Origin: Lepas anatifera
Lineage: Eukaryota; Arthropoda; Thecostraca; Lepadidae
DNA length: 64,000 nt
Direction: 5' to 3'
Assembly (NCBI GenBank): GCA_034440635.1
Contig: JAOTON010001583.1
Span: forward strand, 868,001 to 932,000
Position 1 is the stretch's first letter, and the number at the start of each line of letters is the position of its first letter. Under the pieces are notes generated by a model. The model was given only the letters and a program-made list of their open reading frames with translations. It did no database searches and was not told where the DNA came from. A program made the position numbers and the translations under genes. This document shows, one piece after another, positions 1-12,920 of the stretch.

Positions 1-267
1 CTATGTACAGAATAGAAGTTTCTATTTGCAGGCACTCTTATGGGATAATGGCATGGCCTACTGGGGGCCATATGCTGTTCCAGGCTCTCCAAGCTAAAGT
101 GCCCTGCTCAGGCAGAGCTGTCACATGAGGGCAACAAGCAAGAGGCTGGACTGGTGGATCACTCAAGGCTGATCAGACCTGTGCACCCACAATCAGATGC
201 CTGCTACACAGAATCAATTCTACTGCTGTTGTGTACACTTCCCAGTGTACCAATATCTCCTGGTTAA

Positions 268-714
268 AGGGAATGTGGCACCTTCACAACGTGATTTTAA
301 CTGAGATTGCCAAGTTATAAAGCAAGTCGGAAAACCCGTTAGTCCATATTTCATTTGTCTTGGAACTCGATATTTCCGTAGAAAAACTAAAACCTACCTG
401 ACACCAGCCCCCCATCAGCCCGTCGCTGGGCGGCCATTGTTGTGAGCTGCTGGTGTGACGACATATGCTGACGTCACGATGAGCATCAGTCAATTGAAGC
501 CCTTGAAGTGTTTCAAGTATGGAAGTGGTTGCCAGATCGTGACATCATCCACAGGCTGATATTTATTTCTCTTTCTAGAGGAGTATTTTTAAAAACAAAA
601 TATTGATTTAATTGTACATTTTTCAGGGAAGCCATTAGTGGTTTCATTATTTTTGGCTAAAAGTACGCCTAATTTCACTAAATTACAGGATTCAACCAAG
701 GTGCCACATTCCCT
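268..714. mobile_element. MITE with TTAA target site (piggyBac/Kolobok-like)
   Basis: Terminal inverted repeats AGGGAATGTGGCACCTT and its complement lie directly inside TTAA duplications at 264-267 and 715-718. The 447-bp interior has no coding capacity. Diverged relatives are at 57229-57613 and, as one end only, at 21653-21850. A TTAA target is typical of piggyBac and Kolobok elements; the sequence does not decide between them. Confidence 0.8.
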
Positions 715-718
715 TTAA

Positions 719-1897
719 GAGGCAGCTGTGGAAAAAGCTGCCACAGATCAGCCTTGATCCAGAGCCTTCCATGCCCAAGCACCCAAGCCTTTGCCATTTT
801 CTGGTGGCTTTGTGAAAGCCATGATAAAATGCAGGCTTTGCTCTAAATTTGTTCGTTTTTGCAGGGGATTTACCTTTCAGCTTTACTGTGCCCCTTAAAA
901 AATGGTAACTATGGTTCTGAAAGTTTCAGGCTGAAAAAATATGATACAGAGAATATCATGGGACATAATTTGGTTTTGAAGAAATAGTATTAAGATGAAT
1001 TTGGCATATGACATTGGGGCATAATTTTTTGTTAGAAAAGCAGGAATATTATAAATTTGGGACCTTATTTTGTTCTGACTTTATTTCAGAATGGTACATA
1101 AGGTTTGAGCTATATATCTACCTTTGGGTGCATGCTTTATCATGCTTGATTTATAAATATGTGTCAATGCAGTATTCTATGTTAGGTACTGGCATATTCA
1201 CTCTCTATTACAGTGATGTAAAAAATTTGTTGATGGATGATGTTTGCAAGGTAGGAAATATGTCTGCATTTTGGCTTTGGGAGCACTCAGCCATTTTATT
1301 CTCCTATTTCTATACTGGATCAAATTTAAGAATATATTCCCTAACCAAATTTTACCTTCCAGTCTTGAAACTAGGGCTGTTACAATACTCTCCATGAAAG
1401 AGGTTGACACATGAGGCTGCTTGTTTTCCTGCTCAGAAGAAGTAAAATAGTTGACTCCAAAATAGATAAAAAATCATTGCATTCAATTTCAAGATTAATT
1501 TGCCCATTCTTGAATTTTAAGCCATATTGAAAATTTTTGGTATCTTTCAGGGTCTGACACTGCTGCTGCTGTTACTGTGTATCACACTGTGCTCACACTA
1601 AATCACGGACTCAGGCATGGTGGAACATGCATCATGACAATAAGTGGTTTTAAGGCCTGAAGTTTAATGCAATGTGAACATAAAAGCATGCAGGCTAGTC
1701 ACTTCTTTTCTTTTTCCATAAATGTATTCACCCTTTGTATCCAAGAAAAAAGTAGAATGCCTACCTTGGATGTGCACGTCATCCATACATTTGCAATGTT
1801 GGTCTTATGCAGGGGTCAGAAAACTTTTACTTCAGGATGTACAAACAATTCCCTTGTAAAGTTAACTGCTTCTCTTCATTGTCTTTGCATTTGACAG
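719..1897. other. AT-rich non-coding stretch before the first gene
   Basis: No convincing exon, RNA gene or repeat was seen. A polypyrimidine-AG site near 1550 is followed at once by stops in all useful frames. The stretch may be upstream intron of the gene that begins at about 1898. Confidence 0.4.
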
Positions 1898-1922
1898 GTA
1901 TCACTCCTTCTTCAGGGCAGTG

Positions 1923-3305
1923 ATGGCAGTAGCAGCAGCTCCTGTACTTAGTTCAGATGAGGCGGCCAAAGTGGGTGTGACCCCACGACCTGTACTGACC
2001 ATCTCTGAGAATGGCATGTACTCAGTTCATTGGCCGCAGTGGCTGGTGGTGACACGGCGCAGTTGCTCACCCTGTCGTCAGTTTAGCACCGCCTCAGCAG
2101 ATCAGTGCCGTGGCGCTACTAGCTCGCCAGGGAGCAGCGATGGTGCAACGTCGCAAGGTACTGCAGGTAGCAGTAAAAGCAAGCCATCCACTCCACCCGA
2201 CGATGACGCAGTTTTTACAAAGAAAACGAGGGAAGATGTCCCAGGGGAGATATCCGCTCCGCCTGGGCTGAGCCTGCAAGAGGTGGAATGGTGTTTGGAC
2301 ACCGGCCAGCTACTTGGTCCTCGGAAACGTCGCCGTTCAGATGGCTCTCCGGGGGCAACTTTTTCTGAAGAGGAAAAGGGAGAACCTCTAGGTTACTGCC
2401 GCATTTTACCCCGGAAGAGAATAAGGGATGCACATGTAGTTCAAGTACCGTCACAGAATTCTGAACGTCGCATTCGCGCTCTGGAGATCTTGAACAGAGT
2501 GCATCGTCAAGGCGAGAGTAGCAGACGCGTATTGTCTCCCATGCATGGGAGCGCCCTTGGCGCAGCGTTCAACGCACGGTCGGGCTACCAGTCGAATGGA
2601 GGTGAGATCGGTGCATTTCCTGATGTTCCGGAAGTCCGGCCTGATCCTCCAGAGCCGAACTTGTCGCATGATTGCTTAGGATGCATCGACCCGCCGATTT
2701 CTGAGCAGAATTCATTAACGCCGGTCACGCCAACAGACTCCCCAGCGGAGACATGCGCCGGACCAGGAGCGCCTGATTCGTCTCGCAGTCTTCCGTCCCA
2801 GATCCCGGCGGAAGCCGCTGCCGTCTCTGAAGATGACGCAGAGAAAGCCAGAGACGCACCAGCGTCCCAGTCAGGGGAAGCACAACAGGTGGCGAGGGCA
2901 GTCCTCCCCAGTCTGGTGGTGCTAGATACCAGATTAGGGAGTGCCGATGAGCCTTATGACGCTACCCGCTCCTGTTCCCCCGAGCTGCCGATGCTGAGGC
3001 CTCCGGATACAGCTGCGACTGCTATGCTCAGCCTCAGTCCCAGATCCACCTGTAGCCGGTTTATATCCGACTGGAGTACTCCTGAGAGTCTGCGTCTGTT
3101 CTCTGAGTGTATCAGCCAGCCTTCTGTATGTTCTAATTCGCTTTCTGAGTGTGTTATCCCGCCTTCTTTGCGTCTGAGCTCTTCTTTTGCGGGTGCGGCC
3201 CAGCCGGCAAGTCCGGAGAGGTTATCCGAGCCCTGCATGCTGGGCCGTGGCGGTGGCGTATTCAATGAACGGTGGTGGACACCATACCCACGGGAGCTCT
3301 TCAAG
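1923..3305 (+). CDS. Large exon of an unrecognised nuclear-type protein gene
   Basis: Open reading frame of about 460 codons, clearly GC-richer than its AT-rich surroundings. It ends at a consensus splice donor (TTCAAG followed by gtgggt) in phase 0. The frame stays open upstream of the ATG to a possible acceptor (tttgacag) before 1898, so either 1923 is the start or the exon continues from an unseen upstream exon. The product is rich in Ser, Pro and acidic residues and looks mostly disordered. It has two basic clusters that could be nuclear localisation signals: RKRRR near residue 135 and RKRIRD near residue 165. The segment SERRIRALEILNRVH around residue 180 could form a short amphipathic helix. 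I recognise no domain. The following exons at 3652, 3850 and 4494 join it without changing phase, which is the best evidence that it is real. It could still be a lineage-specific orphan gene. Confidence 0.6.
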
Positions 3306-3651
3306 GTGGGTGTTTGGCCCTGATTTGATGTGTATTTAACTCAGCTAAAAGTCTGAGCCTCCTATACCAATATCATATTATTTCCGGCCATGCTTGTTCT
3401 TATATGCCTTTAGAATACAATAATTTACCGTTTGGAATCGGGGGCTCCTGCCAAGAATACTGAATGCGAAGTATATGTAAAAAACACCGGCCTCGATCAC
3501 TACCATGCTAAGGAAAAAAGAGTATCTGCAATGTATTAGAGATGAGATATACCCTTTTCCCCTTGCATGGCACAACTTGTCTGCCACCCACCCTTTCAAA
3601 TGATTCATCACTGTTATGAACGCTGGATTTAACGACAGTTTTGCACATCAG

Positions 3652-3726
3652 GACCGAGCTCTTGAGGCACTGTCCCGGCCACCGCTAACCCGGCCCTGCG
3701 TGGTGATGCTGCGTCGGTGGTTTGAG
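3652..3726 (+). CDS. Second exon of the unrecognised gene (75 bp)
   Basis: Acceptor gcacatcag and donor TTTGAG/gtgagt bound exactly 25 sense codons in phase 0, continuing the 1923-3305 exon. The peptide is basic and Arg/Pro-rich and ends in RRWFE. The earlier acceptor at 3638 would bring in a stop codon. Confidence 0.5.
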
Positions 3727-3849
3727 GTGAGTTCCGTGTTCAAAAGGAGTAGAGTTATTTGCTCAAAAGGTGAAAGCGTTTGCTTTTAAAATGACTGCTT
3801 GGGACTGTTCACTTGGACTTTGCTCTCGACACTTACATATCCTGCCCAG

Positions 3850-4041
3850 GCGGACTCGGTGAACACTCGTTTGGACCGTTCCAGGGTGACTCCGGTGCCA
3901 TCTATAGCTAGCCGGACGGTACCCCCCGACACCGGGCCCGGCCCTATAACAGTGTCGGGGGAAGCGTGGCCTCCGGTGCTATCTATAGATAGCTGTAAGG
4001 CGCCCTCCGACACCTATAACAGTACCGTTGGAAAGGACATG
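3850..4041 (+). CDS. Third exon of the unrecognised gene (192 bp)
   Basis: Acceptor tcctgcccag and donor GACATG/gtgagt enclose 64 sense codons in phase 0. The peptide is Pro/Ser/Thr-rich and contains two related stretches, VPSIASRTVPPDT and VLSIDSCKAPSDT, about 30 residues apart. This internal duplication is also visible in the DNA (the tctatag motif twice). Confidence 0.5.
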
Positions 4042-4493
4042 GTGAGTGATCAATATCTGATTTTATGTGTTTCACCATACTGAGAGTGCTAGAAGGTGTG
4101 CAATTTGTCTGCAAGTATATTAGTCGTCTCTCCGTAGGTAAGGGTAGAAAATATTTATTATCCAAATTCCGTATCCTAGTATCGCTACTAGGGTGCTCTT
4201 GGATAAGTCCAATAAAGTAGCAAGCTATTCCCTAGCCACCGTTCTGAACATATCCTATTTTGATAATGATAAGTATTCATTTGAATTTTGCATGTATTTT
4301 AATATCGAACTCAGTAGTCTGGGCGTACCTGGGCGATACTGCCCTCATGGTTGTAAGGTGCTACCATATAAAATAGCACCTATTTCCATATTCTTTATAA
4401 CTTTGGTGCGGAGGAAACACATTTCTAAAACTATATGTTCAAAATGTTTATGAATTGTGTCAGGCTCAAAACTTAAATGGACTTTCCTTCCAG

Positions 4494-4685
4494 AAAAGCA
4501 GACTTGGTGACAACACAATTTTGATAGGCTCTGTAAATACAATCACTCTTATGCTAGCCATGGACAACAGCGAAAGCCCACCTTTCAGAGAAGTTTCTCA
4601 CTTTCAGAAAACGCCACCTCTCGACATTGCTCAGTCGGATGAAGAAGTAGCTCACACTTGTTCTTCTCTCTGCGCCCAAGCCTGA
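4494..4685 (+). CDS. Probable last exon of the unrecognised gene
   Basis: A strong polypyrimidine acceptor (tttccttccag) is followed by 63 codons in the phase left open by the previous exon, then TGA at 4683-4685. The peptide is acidic and Ser/Pro-containing. An alternative acceptor at 4461-4463 would add 10 codons in the same frame. A candidate polyadenylation hexamer AATAAA occurs near 5436. Less certain than the other exons because only one splice site supports it. Confidence 0.38.
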   Translation, partial: KSRLGDNTILIGSVNTITLMLAMDNSESPPFREVSHFQKTPPLDIAQSDEEVAHTCSSLCAQA

Positions 4686-6740
4686 GCGTCTGGAGGTCTC
4701 ACGGCCACAGGTCGGGAAGCATGTAACAAGGTCCAGTGTCGGTGGGTCGGCCCTGGAAGTGCCCGCCAGTTTCGTGATCGCCATCAGCACCTGCGAGTTG
4801 ATGAGTCGCGCCTGACAGCAGCCTGTTTGTGGCGGCGTCTTATTTATTTGTTTGATTTTATTCGACACACACAGCATCTCCACTATCCATGTGGCTATTC
4901 TGACGCCGGTCGTCATGAAGATTAGGGACATAAATGACAAACTTGAGCAAAAACACACTGTAGAATAAGGAAGGATAGGATGGTTGATGGGGAAGGACAA
5001 GGATTATCCACGGGGAGGGTTGCCACAGGCGCCGCGCTCAACCCATGGAGTGAGGTAGTGGGACTTGATGAAGGGATCCAGTGAAAAAAACATGGAAAAC
5101 AACAAGCAAACAAGGCGTGACGATGACGGTGATTATGAATTATCCTCGTTCTTTGTCGGCTGCTCTCTCTCTTCATTCTTCGCTTTTGTCTGCGTGATTC
5201 CTCGTTTTCGTTTCTCAGGTCTTATTTCTTAATAGTGTGTTCATAATTTCTTTTCTCTTCAGTCCTCTTCATGTCCTCATTTATTGGGCCGGTTGATTAG
5301 ACAGAGCTTTTCAGTATACATTTGTGATAAGGATCACAAACAGATCAATTACCGGGAAGAAAAACAAGTGTTTAAAACTGTTTACATTATCTAGGGAAAA
5401 CCTCACATTTCATTTACCAGCTATTCATGGGTCTAATAAAGAAATGAGTTAAAAATTTGGATGCACACAGGTTTTACAGAGCACTTGGTAACTCTGGAGC
5501 CCTATTTCATCCGCGACTTGCACCAAACGCGCTGAAATATTCTTCCTTCCTTTTCTTCCTTTCTTAAATGAGGTTATTTCGTTGAGTTTTTTCACTTTTT
5601 CATGGAAGCGTTCTCCAGGAGGTTCGCTCTTATATGCCTCGCGCGGTACGACAGGAAATCAAACAATATTATCAAATGCCACGCTGGTAAAATGTCTGGA
5701 TTCTCAATTTTTTCCGAATCTTCAAACTTCTTTCATCTTATTTTTGTGATATGCTGATTAAATCAGCATAAATTTGTGATTGTTTGAAAAAAATTAAATT
5801 ACCTCACTGTAGTGCCCACTTACGACCAGTAAAAATCCGTTATAAACGGAAAATTAGCCTCTTTTCAGGAGTCTGAAAAATACGTCTTCCCTACAAAGCA
5901 TTGACACAGAATGCTCAGTAGGGCAGTCAGGCATCCTCTCGCCCCCTAGCCGTGAGGCTTATGGGTACCTCCCTCGGCTTCCGTGATTGGTGACGCGCTG
6001 CCGCCTGACTCCGCCGGACACGGCTGGGGCCTCGTCTCACTCTCAGGTCGCTTGTTCATGGGAGAACGCCTTCCGTGAGCCTGGGACGGAGCTGCACTGT
6101 CCCGGACCGCTGTGCTGGTGGTTGCCGATGACATCCTAGCTGTCGATAGTAACCACGGCTTTCCGGTGATCAGCTGTATCCTGGGTGTGGTTCTTAGCCC
6201 AGCACGCAGACTCGGTGGGGCTGCACCCGTTCTCTGGACTCGGAGCAATGCCGTTGGTCCGGGCCGGAGTCTGACTCCGGCCCGGTAACCTCGTGATCTC
6301 AGACCCAGCCGAGGCAAGACTTGTGAAAAACGGGGTAGGTGTCGCAGGCGATTGGTTTTTGCCGTCATTGCTACTCGATACATTCTGTGTAGGTACTGAT
6401 CTTACTAAATTGCTTACTCTTCTCTATAGAGGGCTCTAGAAGGCGTGCCGTGCGTATGGGATGATCTAATTAGTTTCAAGTGTTAACGCCATGCATATAC
6501 GCTGCATGTATTGCTCGTGTATTTTAGATATTTAAGTTATCTTGAGAAGCTCCAGGGGGCCTGGAAACTCAAACTCGTATGAAATCTAGAGGGTTGATAC
6601 AACGTAGATTTCGTGTTTGGATAGAACGGCTGTTATTTATACATGCGTCATATTCTTGTACACTGAAACTACAATGCATGCCTTGTTGGTAATATTTTTG
6701 TTGGTATGTTCGAAACATGAGTCAGAACTACCGTGGTGAA
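4686..6740. other. Possible 3' untranslated and intergenic DNA
   Basis: Mostly AT-rich with no recognised gene. Bases 5940-6390 form a GC-richer island. Open frames there on the minus strand are Arg/Pro-rich and lack recognisable domains or paired splice sites, so I do not call a gene. Confidence 0.4.
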
Positions 6741-6940
6741 TGCTGTGACATGAACGTGGAAATGCTACTGGCATGAACGTGGAAATGCTAGTGACATGAA
6801 CGTGAAATTGCTGCTGGCATGAACGTGGAAATGCTAGTGACATGAACGTGAATTTGCTACTGTCATGAACGTGGAAATGCTAGTGACATGAACGTGAATT
6901 TGCTACTGGCATGAACGTGAAAATGCTAGTGACATGAACT
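6741..6940. repeat. 25-bp tandem repeat, about 8 copies
   Basis: Units of the form ATGAACGTGGAAATGCTA plus seven bases repeat head to tail. Alternate units differ (GTGAC versus TGGC before ATGAACG), giving a 50-bp higher-order period. Confidence 0.85.
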
Positions 6941-7299
6941 GGTACCTAAAATTACTTATTTTGTTCTCTCAAGGAGCTTAATGTGTGTAGTATTTCCGCC
7001 GTCAGCCATTTTCCTGAACTCAGTGACTTCCGTGTTTTGATTATATAGTTCCAAAATAAGATTATTTAGATTTACTATCGATTTTGCTTTAGATTTCGGA
7101 GTGCTGAGGGGAGGGTCATGATTATAAGTTGACAAGATGTTTAATGGCCTACCCCCTCGAATCCCGTATATGAAATGGATATAGTACAATTGTGATTATG
7201 CATATATTCGGGCATAGCCCTTCATCGGGATCAGCATAATACGATAGGTAAAATCACAAATTCTTGGTCAAATTCTCTTGGTCAGGAAGTCTCCCACAC

Positions 7300-7470
7300 T
7301 CCCTCAGTGCATCTCTTCCTTACTTCCTTCCACCCCTCTCTCCCTGCTCCTCCTTCTTAATTGTTTCCATCTTCTTCCTCCCTGCTTCTCTCCCCTCTCT
7401 CTCTCGCGCGCTCTCTCCCCCTTCCCTTCTAAACTCCCTTTCTCCCTTGCCTCCTTCTTTCTTTCTTGCT
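7300..7470. repeat. Polypyrimidine low-complexity tract
   Basis: The plus strand is almost entirely C and T, with CTCTCTCTC runs and one CGCGCG interruption. Open frames across it are compositional artefacts. Confidence 0.8.
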
Positions 7471-7769
7471 CTTTATGATAGATTATAGATATTTTTGTGA
7501 CAACCAGCCTCAAATGTTTTTGTGAGTGTGAAATATTGGTTGATATCGAGGCCAAGATTATATTTATGTAAACTTGACCATAAAGATTTGTTCTTATGTC
7601 AGTTTAGGAGGCGGGTGCGCCACCTTGAATTTTTGCGGGATAGGGACAGAAGAAATGGTGTTATGGTACATGTGTTATCACCTTCATTTTGATACAAGTA
7701 GCATTACCAGCAAGCATCAGTGGTTGTTCGAGGAAAAAAGGTCTTCATGTGAAATTGTTTTTTTTCTTT

Positions 7770-7985
7770 TGTTTTGCCCTGGCTGCTTATCGGGGGACTG
7801 GCGCCGCCGCGGCTTGCCGGCGGCTGGCCGTCCGGCCGTGGGCGGGTGACGTCCGCTCTGCGGTTGCGTGGTTTCGTATCCGCCGGTCGCTGTACCGGGA
7901 CGGCCTCCCGCCGCCCGCCGCGGCGGCCACTCTGCGGCTCCGGGTCTTCGGTCGCCGCGGTCGATTAGCCGCGGCGACCAAATCT
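7770..7985. other. GC-rich island with hairpin, possible 5' region of the retrotransposon
   Basis: A sharp switch to very GC- and CpG-rich DNA between AT-rich flanks. It ends with an 11-bp perfect inverted repeat, GGTCGCCGCGG (7950-7960) and CCGCGGCGACC (7969-7979), around an 8-base loop. It lies immediately upstream of the non-LTR retrotransposon and could be its internal promoter or 5' UTR; that link is inferred only from position. Confidence 0.45.
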
Positions 7986-8124
7986 TCGCGTTTAATCTTA
8001 CCTTTATCTTAGTATTTAATAATTCTTTCTAGTATTATTAGTATTTATAGTATTGTTCTAGATTCCCCAGATGTGGGACAGAAAAAGCTTAAGGTATATC
8101 TAGTAGTTTTTTCAGTTTGTACGT

Positions 8125-8298
8125 ATGAATCTTAGACAGGACGTCGTTGCTCCTTATCAAGCGTTAGTCGTTCGGGGTTGCCTTAACTGCATTTTCAATT
8201 CTGATAAAACTGAACACCAAACAAAGCTATATACACACAGCGATACATTGACAGGTGCAAGCCAAGACCTAGAAGATATCTGTCGTGATGTTCTCTGA
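8125..8298 (+). CDS. Short ORF upstream of the endonuclease (57 aa)
   Basis: An ATG opens a 57-codon frame rich in Asp, Gln and Thr that ends 13 bases inside the following endonuclease frame. It contains two Cys near its centre and one near its end. It could be the true N-terminus of ORF2 or the end of ORF1, displaced by one frameshift. I recognise no domain. Confidence 0.35.
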   Translation: MNLRQDVVAPYQALVVRGCLNCIFNSDKTEHQTKLYTHSDTLTGASQDLEDICRDVL

Positions 8299-9098
8299 AA
8301 TGTTTGAGAATCCTTTTAAAGATATAGTACTTGAAGATACTTCTGATTTAAACCAGCAATTTATTGAAATAACAAATAAATGTGAATACTATGTACCTCC
8401 CATTAAAATGAATATATCAAATAGTTTTCAAATTATCCATATAAATGCGCGATCAATCAAAAACAAGTTTGATGAAATCAAAACCTTTCTATCACAATCT
8501 GGCATAACTTGGTCTATTATTTGCATCGCGGAGACATGGAAAAAAGAGATCGAAAAATATTTTGATATAGATGAATATGAACTATATTCATCGAGTCGGG
8601 GAAAATAATCAGGGGGGAGGAACAGCAATATATGTGAACAAAAAATATACCTCTAGAAGAAGGGCAGATCTCGAGTTTGAACAAATAGAATCCACTTTTG
8701 TAGAAGTAGAGAACGCAGGAGATAAACACGGGAAACATTTCGTGGTCGGTGAGGTTTATAAACCTCCAAACCAGGATAGCAATAGCTTTCTGGAACATTT
8801 TGAAAAGGTTTTGGACTCAATAAATCCGTGTAAAAATGACTATGTATTGGCAGGGGACTTCAACTATGATTTATTAAAGACTAAAAATGACAAAAACGCA
8901 CATAAGTTTCTAACCCTGATGTTATCATACAACCTTTTGCCTCTGGTCTCAAGGGCAACTAGGTTTGCATCAAATTCTCATACCTTATTGGATAACTTTT
9001 TTGTCAGTAATACAGATCAAGTTGCACATTCAGGTATAATTGTAACTGATATATCTGATCATTTACCTATATATATAACTTTAAAAAAGATTAGTTAA
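8285..9098 (+). pseudogene. Endonuclease domain of non-LTR retrotransposon ORF2
   Basis: Two overlapping frames, 8285-8608 and 8571-9098, together give an exonuclease-endonuclease-phosphatase fold. The first carries IIHINARSIKNKFDEI and the metal-binding Glu in CIAETW. The second carries GGGTAIYV, VGEVYKPP, the catalytic VLAGDFNYDL block and the terminal SDHLPIYI motif. A frameshift near 8600 and a stop at 9096-9098 break it. Confidence 0.9.
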
Positions 9099-9490
9099 TA
9101 AAAAACGGCAATTATGATAAAGACTTTAGACTAATCCAAAGAAAAAGAACTCAATGATTATATTCTTTCGGAATTAGCCAATTTTCAAAACATCAATGAT
9201 CCTGATGAGGCTTGTGAAGTTCTTATAAATACCTATAAAACTGGAATTGATAAATTTTCGAAATCATTTAAACCATGTAGAAGGAAAACTCCAATTAAAC
9301 CGTAAATTTCTCCAGGGATACTAGCGTCTATAAATTATAAGAACAAACTGTATCATAGGTATATTTCACACAAAAATAGGAAAAAACAAATAGTGAAAAT
9401 GATCCTGTGCTGAGACAACATGAAAATAAATATAAACTTTATAGAAAGTACCTGACTAAAATTATTAAGGAAAGTAAGAGGAAATACTGA

Positions 9491-11281
9491 ATGTCTGAGT
9501 TTGAAGCTCATAAGGGGGATGGAAAACAAACGTGGAAACTTTTGGATGAAATTATGAATCGAAACACTGTGAAAAGTACATCATATCCCTCTGTGTTTTT
9601 TGATAATAGTTCCGGGGAGTACAAAGATGATGACATAGCGAATGGATTTAACGATTTTTTTGCTACAATTGGATCAACACTTGAAAAAGACATTCCTGTT
9701 TCGAACATAAATCCTATAGAATATCTCGAAGATTACTCACACCCACCATTTACGGCTGAACTTTCAACAAACCAACAACAGATAGAAAATATCATCAAAT
9801 CACTAAAACGAGTGGGTGGTGGCATTGATGGAATTAGCACAAAGATTCTGCATCGTACATATAAAAGTTGTCTTTGTAATTTGACTTATTTTTTTCAACC
9901 TATGTCTTAAGAAAGGTATATTCCCAAAGATGTTAAAAGAAGCAGTAGTGGTCCCTATATTTAAATGAGGTGAAAAAGATAGATTTACGAACTATAGACC
10001 CATTTCATTGTTACCCATCTTCTCCAAAATTTTGGAACGGGTACTATACCAATATATCTCTGATTATTTGATCGAAAATAACATCTTATATTCATTTCAG
10101 TTCGGCTTTAGAAAAAAACATAGTACGTACATGCCTCTGGTACATCTTTACGAGAGCGTAACAAAATCTTTAGAAAAGGGTAACACATCATGTGGAATTT
10201 ATTTAGACTTGAAAAAAGCATTCGATACGGTTAGTCTAGGCATACTATTGCAAAAATTAAATCACATTGGTATTAAGGGTAAATTGTATAATATTATTTC
10301 TTCATATCTAACTAACAGATTTCAGAGGACTAAAATTAAGGGCGTCATCTCTCATGCAAAACAATTAAGGACGGGAGTATCTTAGGGATCAATACTAGGA
10401 CCACTATTATTTATTATATACATTAATGATCTGTATCGAGTGTCCATTGAAACTAGATTTTACTTATTTGCAGATGATACTGCTATTATAATCTCGGGGG
10501 ATGATGTGAGAAGTGTACAGTCAAAAATCCATAAAGTTCTTCCAGAAGTGTCAAAATGGTTTCAGTCCAATCGTTTGTCTCTAAATGCTTCAAAATCTCA
10601 TTATCAGCTTTATTCTAGCGCTAACATTAGAAATTTTGATGTAAGACTAAATGGAATGCAGCTTAAACGTGAAGAAACTGTAAAGTATCTTGGCGCTTAT
10701 ATTGACGAAAAGCTTAAGTGGAATTCGCACATCCTTCATGTGTCTTCGATTATAAGTAGAAATTTAGGAATCATGAGCAGAGCCAAGTATTTCCTATCAT
10801 CGCACGAACTCATTCATTTGTATAACGCCTTTATATTGCCCCATCTAAATTATTGTGCAATGGTTTGGGGTAGTAATTACGAATCCACTCTCGATAAGAT
10901 CATCAAATTACAGAGACGTGCTATTCGAATCATCGACAAAAAACCCTATTATTACCACACAAATGAACTGTTTCTAAAATTAAAAATACTTAAATTCCCT
11001 GAACTAGTCTCAGAACAAAAAGTTATTATGTTGTCGAAAGTATCGGATGGTACAATGCCAGATGTGATATCGTCTCTTTTTCAGAAATACAGAACGACTA
11101 ATACGAGATTGATTAGACACTTTGAAATACCTCAGGCTACAACAAATTATAGGAAGTTTGCTCTGGCATGCTCTGCACCTGAAATTTGGAACAAAACTAT
11201 ATGTCCAACCTTTAAATGTATAACGGAAGTTCCTCTAAACAAACATGTGCTTAAAAAATATATCAGAGAAGTATTCTTTTG
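9491..11281 (+). pseudogene. Reverse transcriptase domain of non-LTR retrotransposon ORF2
   Basis: Three collinear open segments (9491-9910, 10008-10385, 10440-11281) carry the RT blocks in order: GGGIDGISTKIL, NYRPISLLPIFSKILE, FGFRKKHST, the motif A Asp in YLDLKKAFDTV, GSILGPLLFIIYINDL, and the catalytic FADDTAI. The Gln expected before GSILGP is a TAG stop, and further stops lie near 9965 and in the linker. The C-terminal part has LGAYIDEKLKWNSHI and LPHLNYCAMVWG, usual for CR1/Jockey-type elements. Confidence 0.92.
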
Positions 11282-11542
11282 AAATTATAGAATTCTTAAT
11301 AATGAGCCTCGATCACCGGCGCTGATGGTGGTGATGATGTACCAGAGCACAATGTGTGTGGGTGTGGGCGTGCGTGTATGTGAGTGGGAAAGTGTGCTTG
11401 TAGGTGGGCGAGAGGGAGTACTTGTGGGTGGGAAGGTGGATGTCTGCCGTGCGTGGGTGAGTAACTGCGGTACTCGGTGTGTGTGGGTGTGTACGTGTGC
11501 GTGTGTGTGGATGTGTAGGCAGGCGTGCGTGCGTGGATTCGG

Positions 11543-12619
<1,077 letters not shown>

Positions 12620-12635
12620 TAAATGCAGCGTTGTG

Positions 12636-12920
12636 CGGACCTTATCTGGATAAACACCCACGAAGTGCGGACCGGTTCCGGAGTGCGGACCGAAAATCGG
12701 TCCGCACTCCGGAGACTGGTCGCAACCTCTTTTTCTTGCCAAAAATAATGTCCCCTATTGATTTTAGGATGGTCCATACTTTGCTTTATTTTCCTGAAAT
12801 GTGTGTGTTTGTACATATCACGTGACCAACTCGAGTTTGAACAAATCCACCAGAGCGGAATTCGGGCTAAGCCGCGTGCTTGATGACGTCACACCACAGC
12901 GGTCCTCACTCCGGGGTGTT
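12636..12920. repeat. GTGCGGACC/GGTCCGCAC repeat block beside the (TG)n tract
   Basis: The motif GTGCGGACC or its complement occurs at least four times. A perfect 16-bp inverted repeat, CCGGAGTGCGGACCGA (12678-12693) and its complement (12697-12712), has a 3-base loop. A TGACGTCA site lies near 12885. The same motif set flanks the second (TG)n tract at 19300-19557. Confidence 0.75.

Larger units (their letters stand above)
8125..11281 (+). mobile_element. Decayed APE-type non-LTR retrotransposon (CR1/L2/Jockey-like group)
   Basis: Pieces of one long ORF2 run in order on the plus strand: apurinic-type endonuclease (about 8285-9098), linker (9107-9490) and reverse transcriptase with C-terminal region (9491-11281). 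Frameshifts and stops separate them, so the copy is inactive. No RNase H domain is seen, and no poly(A) tail was found. The 3' sequence runs into imperfect and then perfect TG repeats. Base composition is strongly AT-rich, unlike the GC-rich segment just upstream. Confidence 0.9.

Noticed and set aside
1008..1397. 129-codon AT-rich frame
   Set aside because: Composition like the flanking non-coding DNA, no domain, no splice support.
5946..6383. 145-codon minus-strand frame in a GC-rich island
   Set aside because: Arg/Pro/Ser-rich as expected from composition; no domain or splice support.
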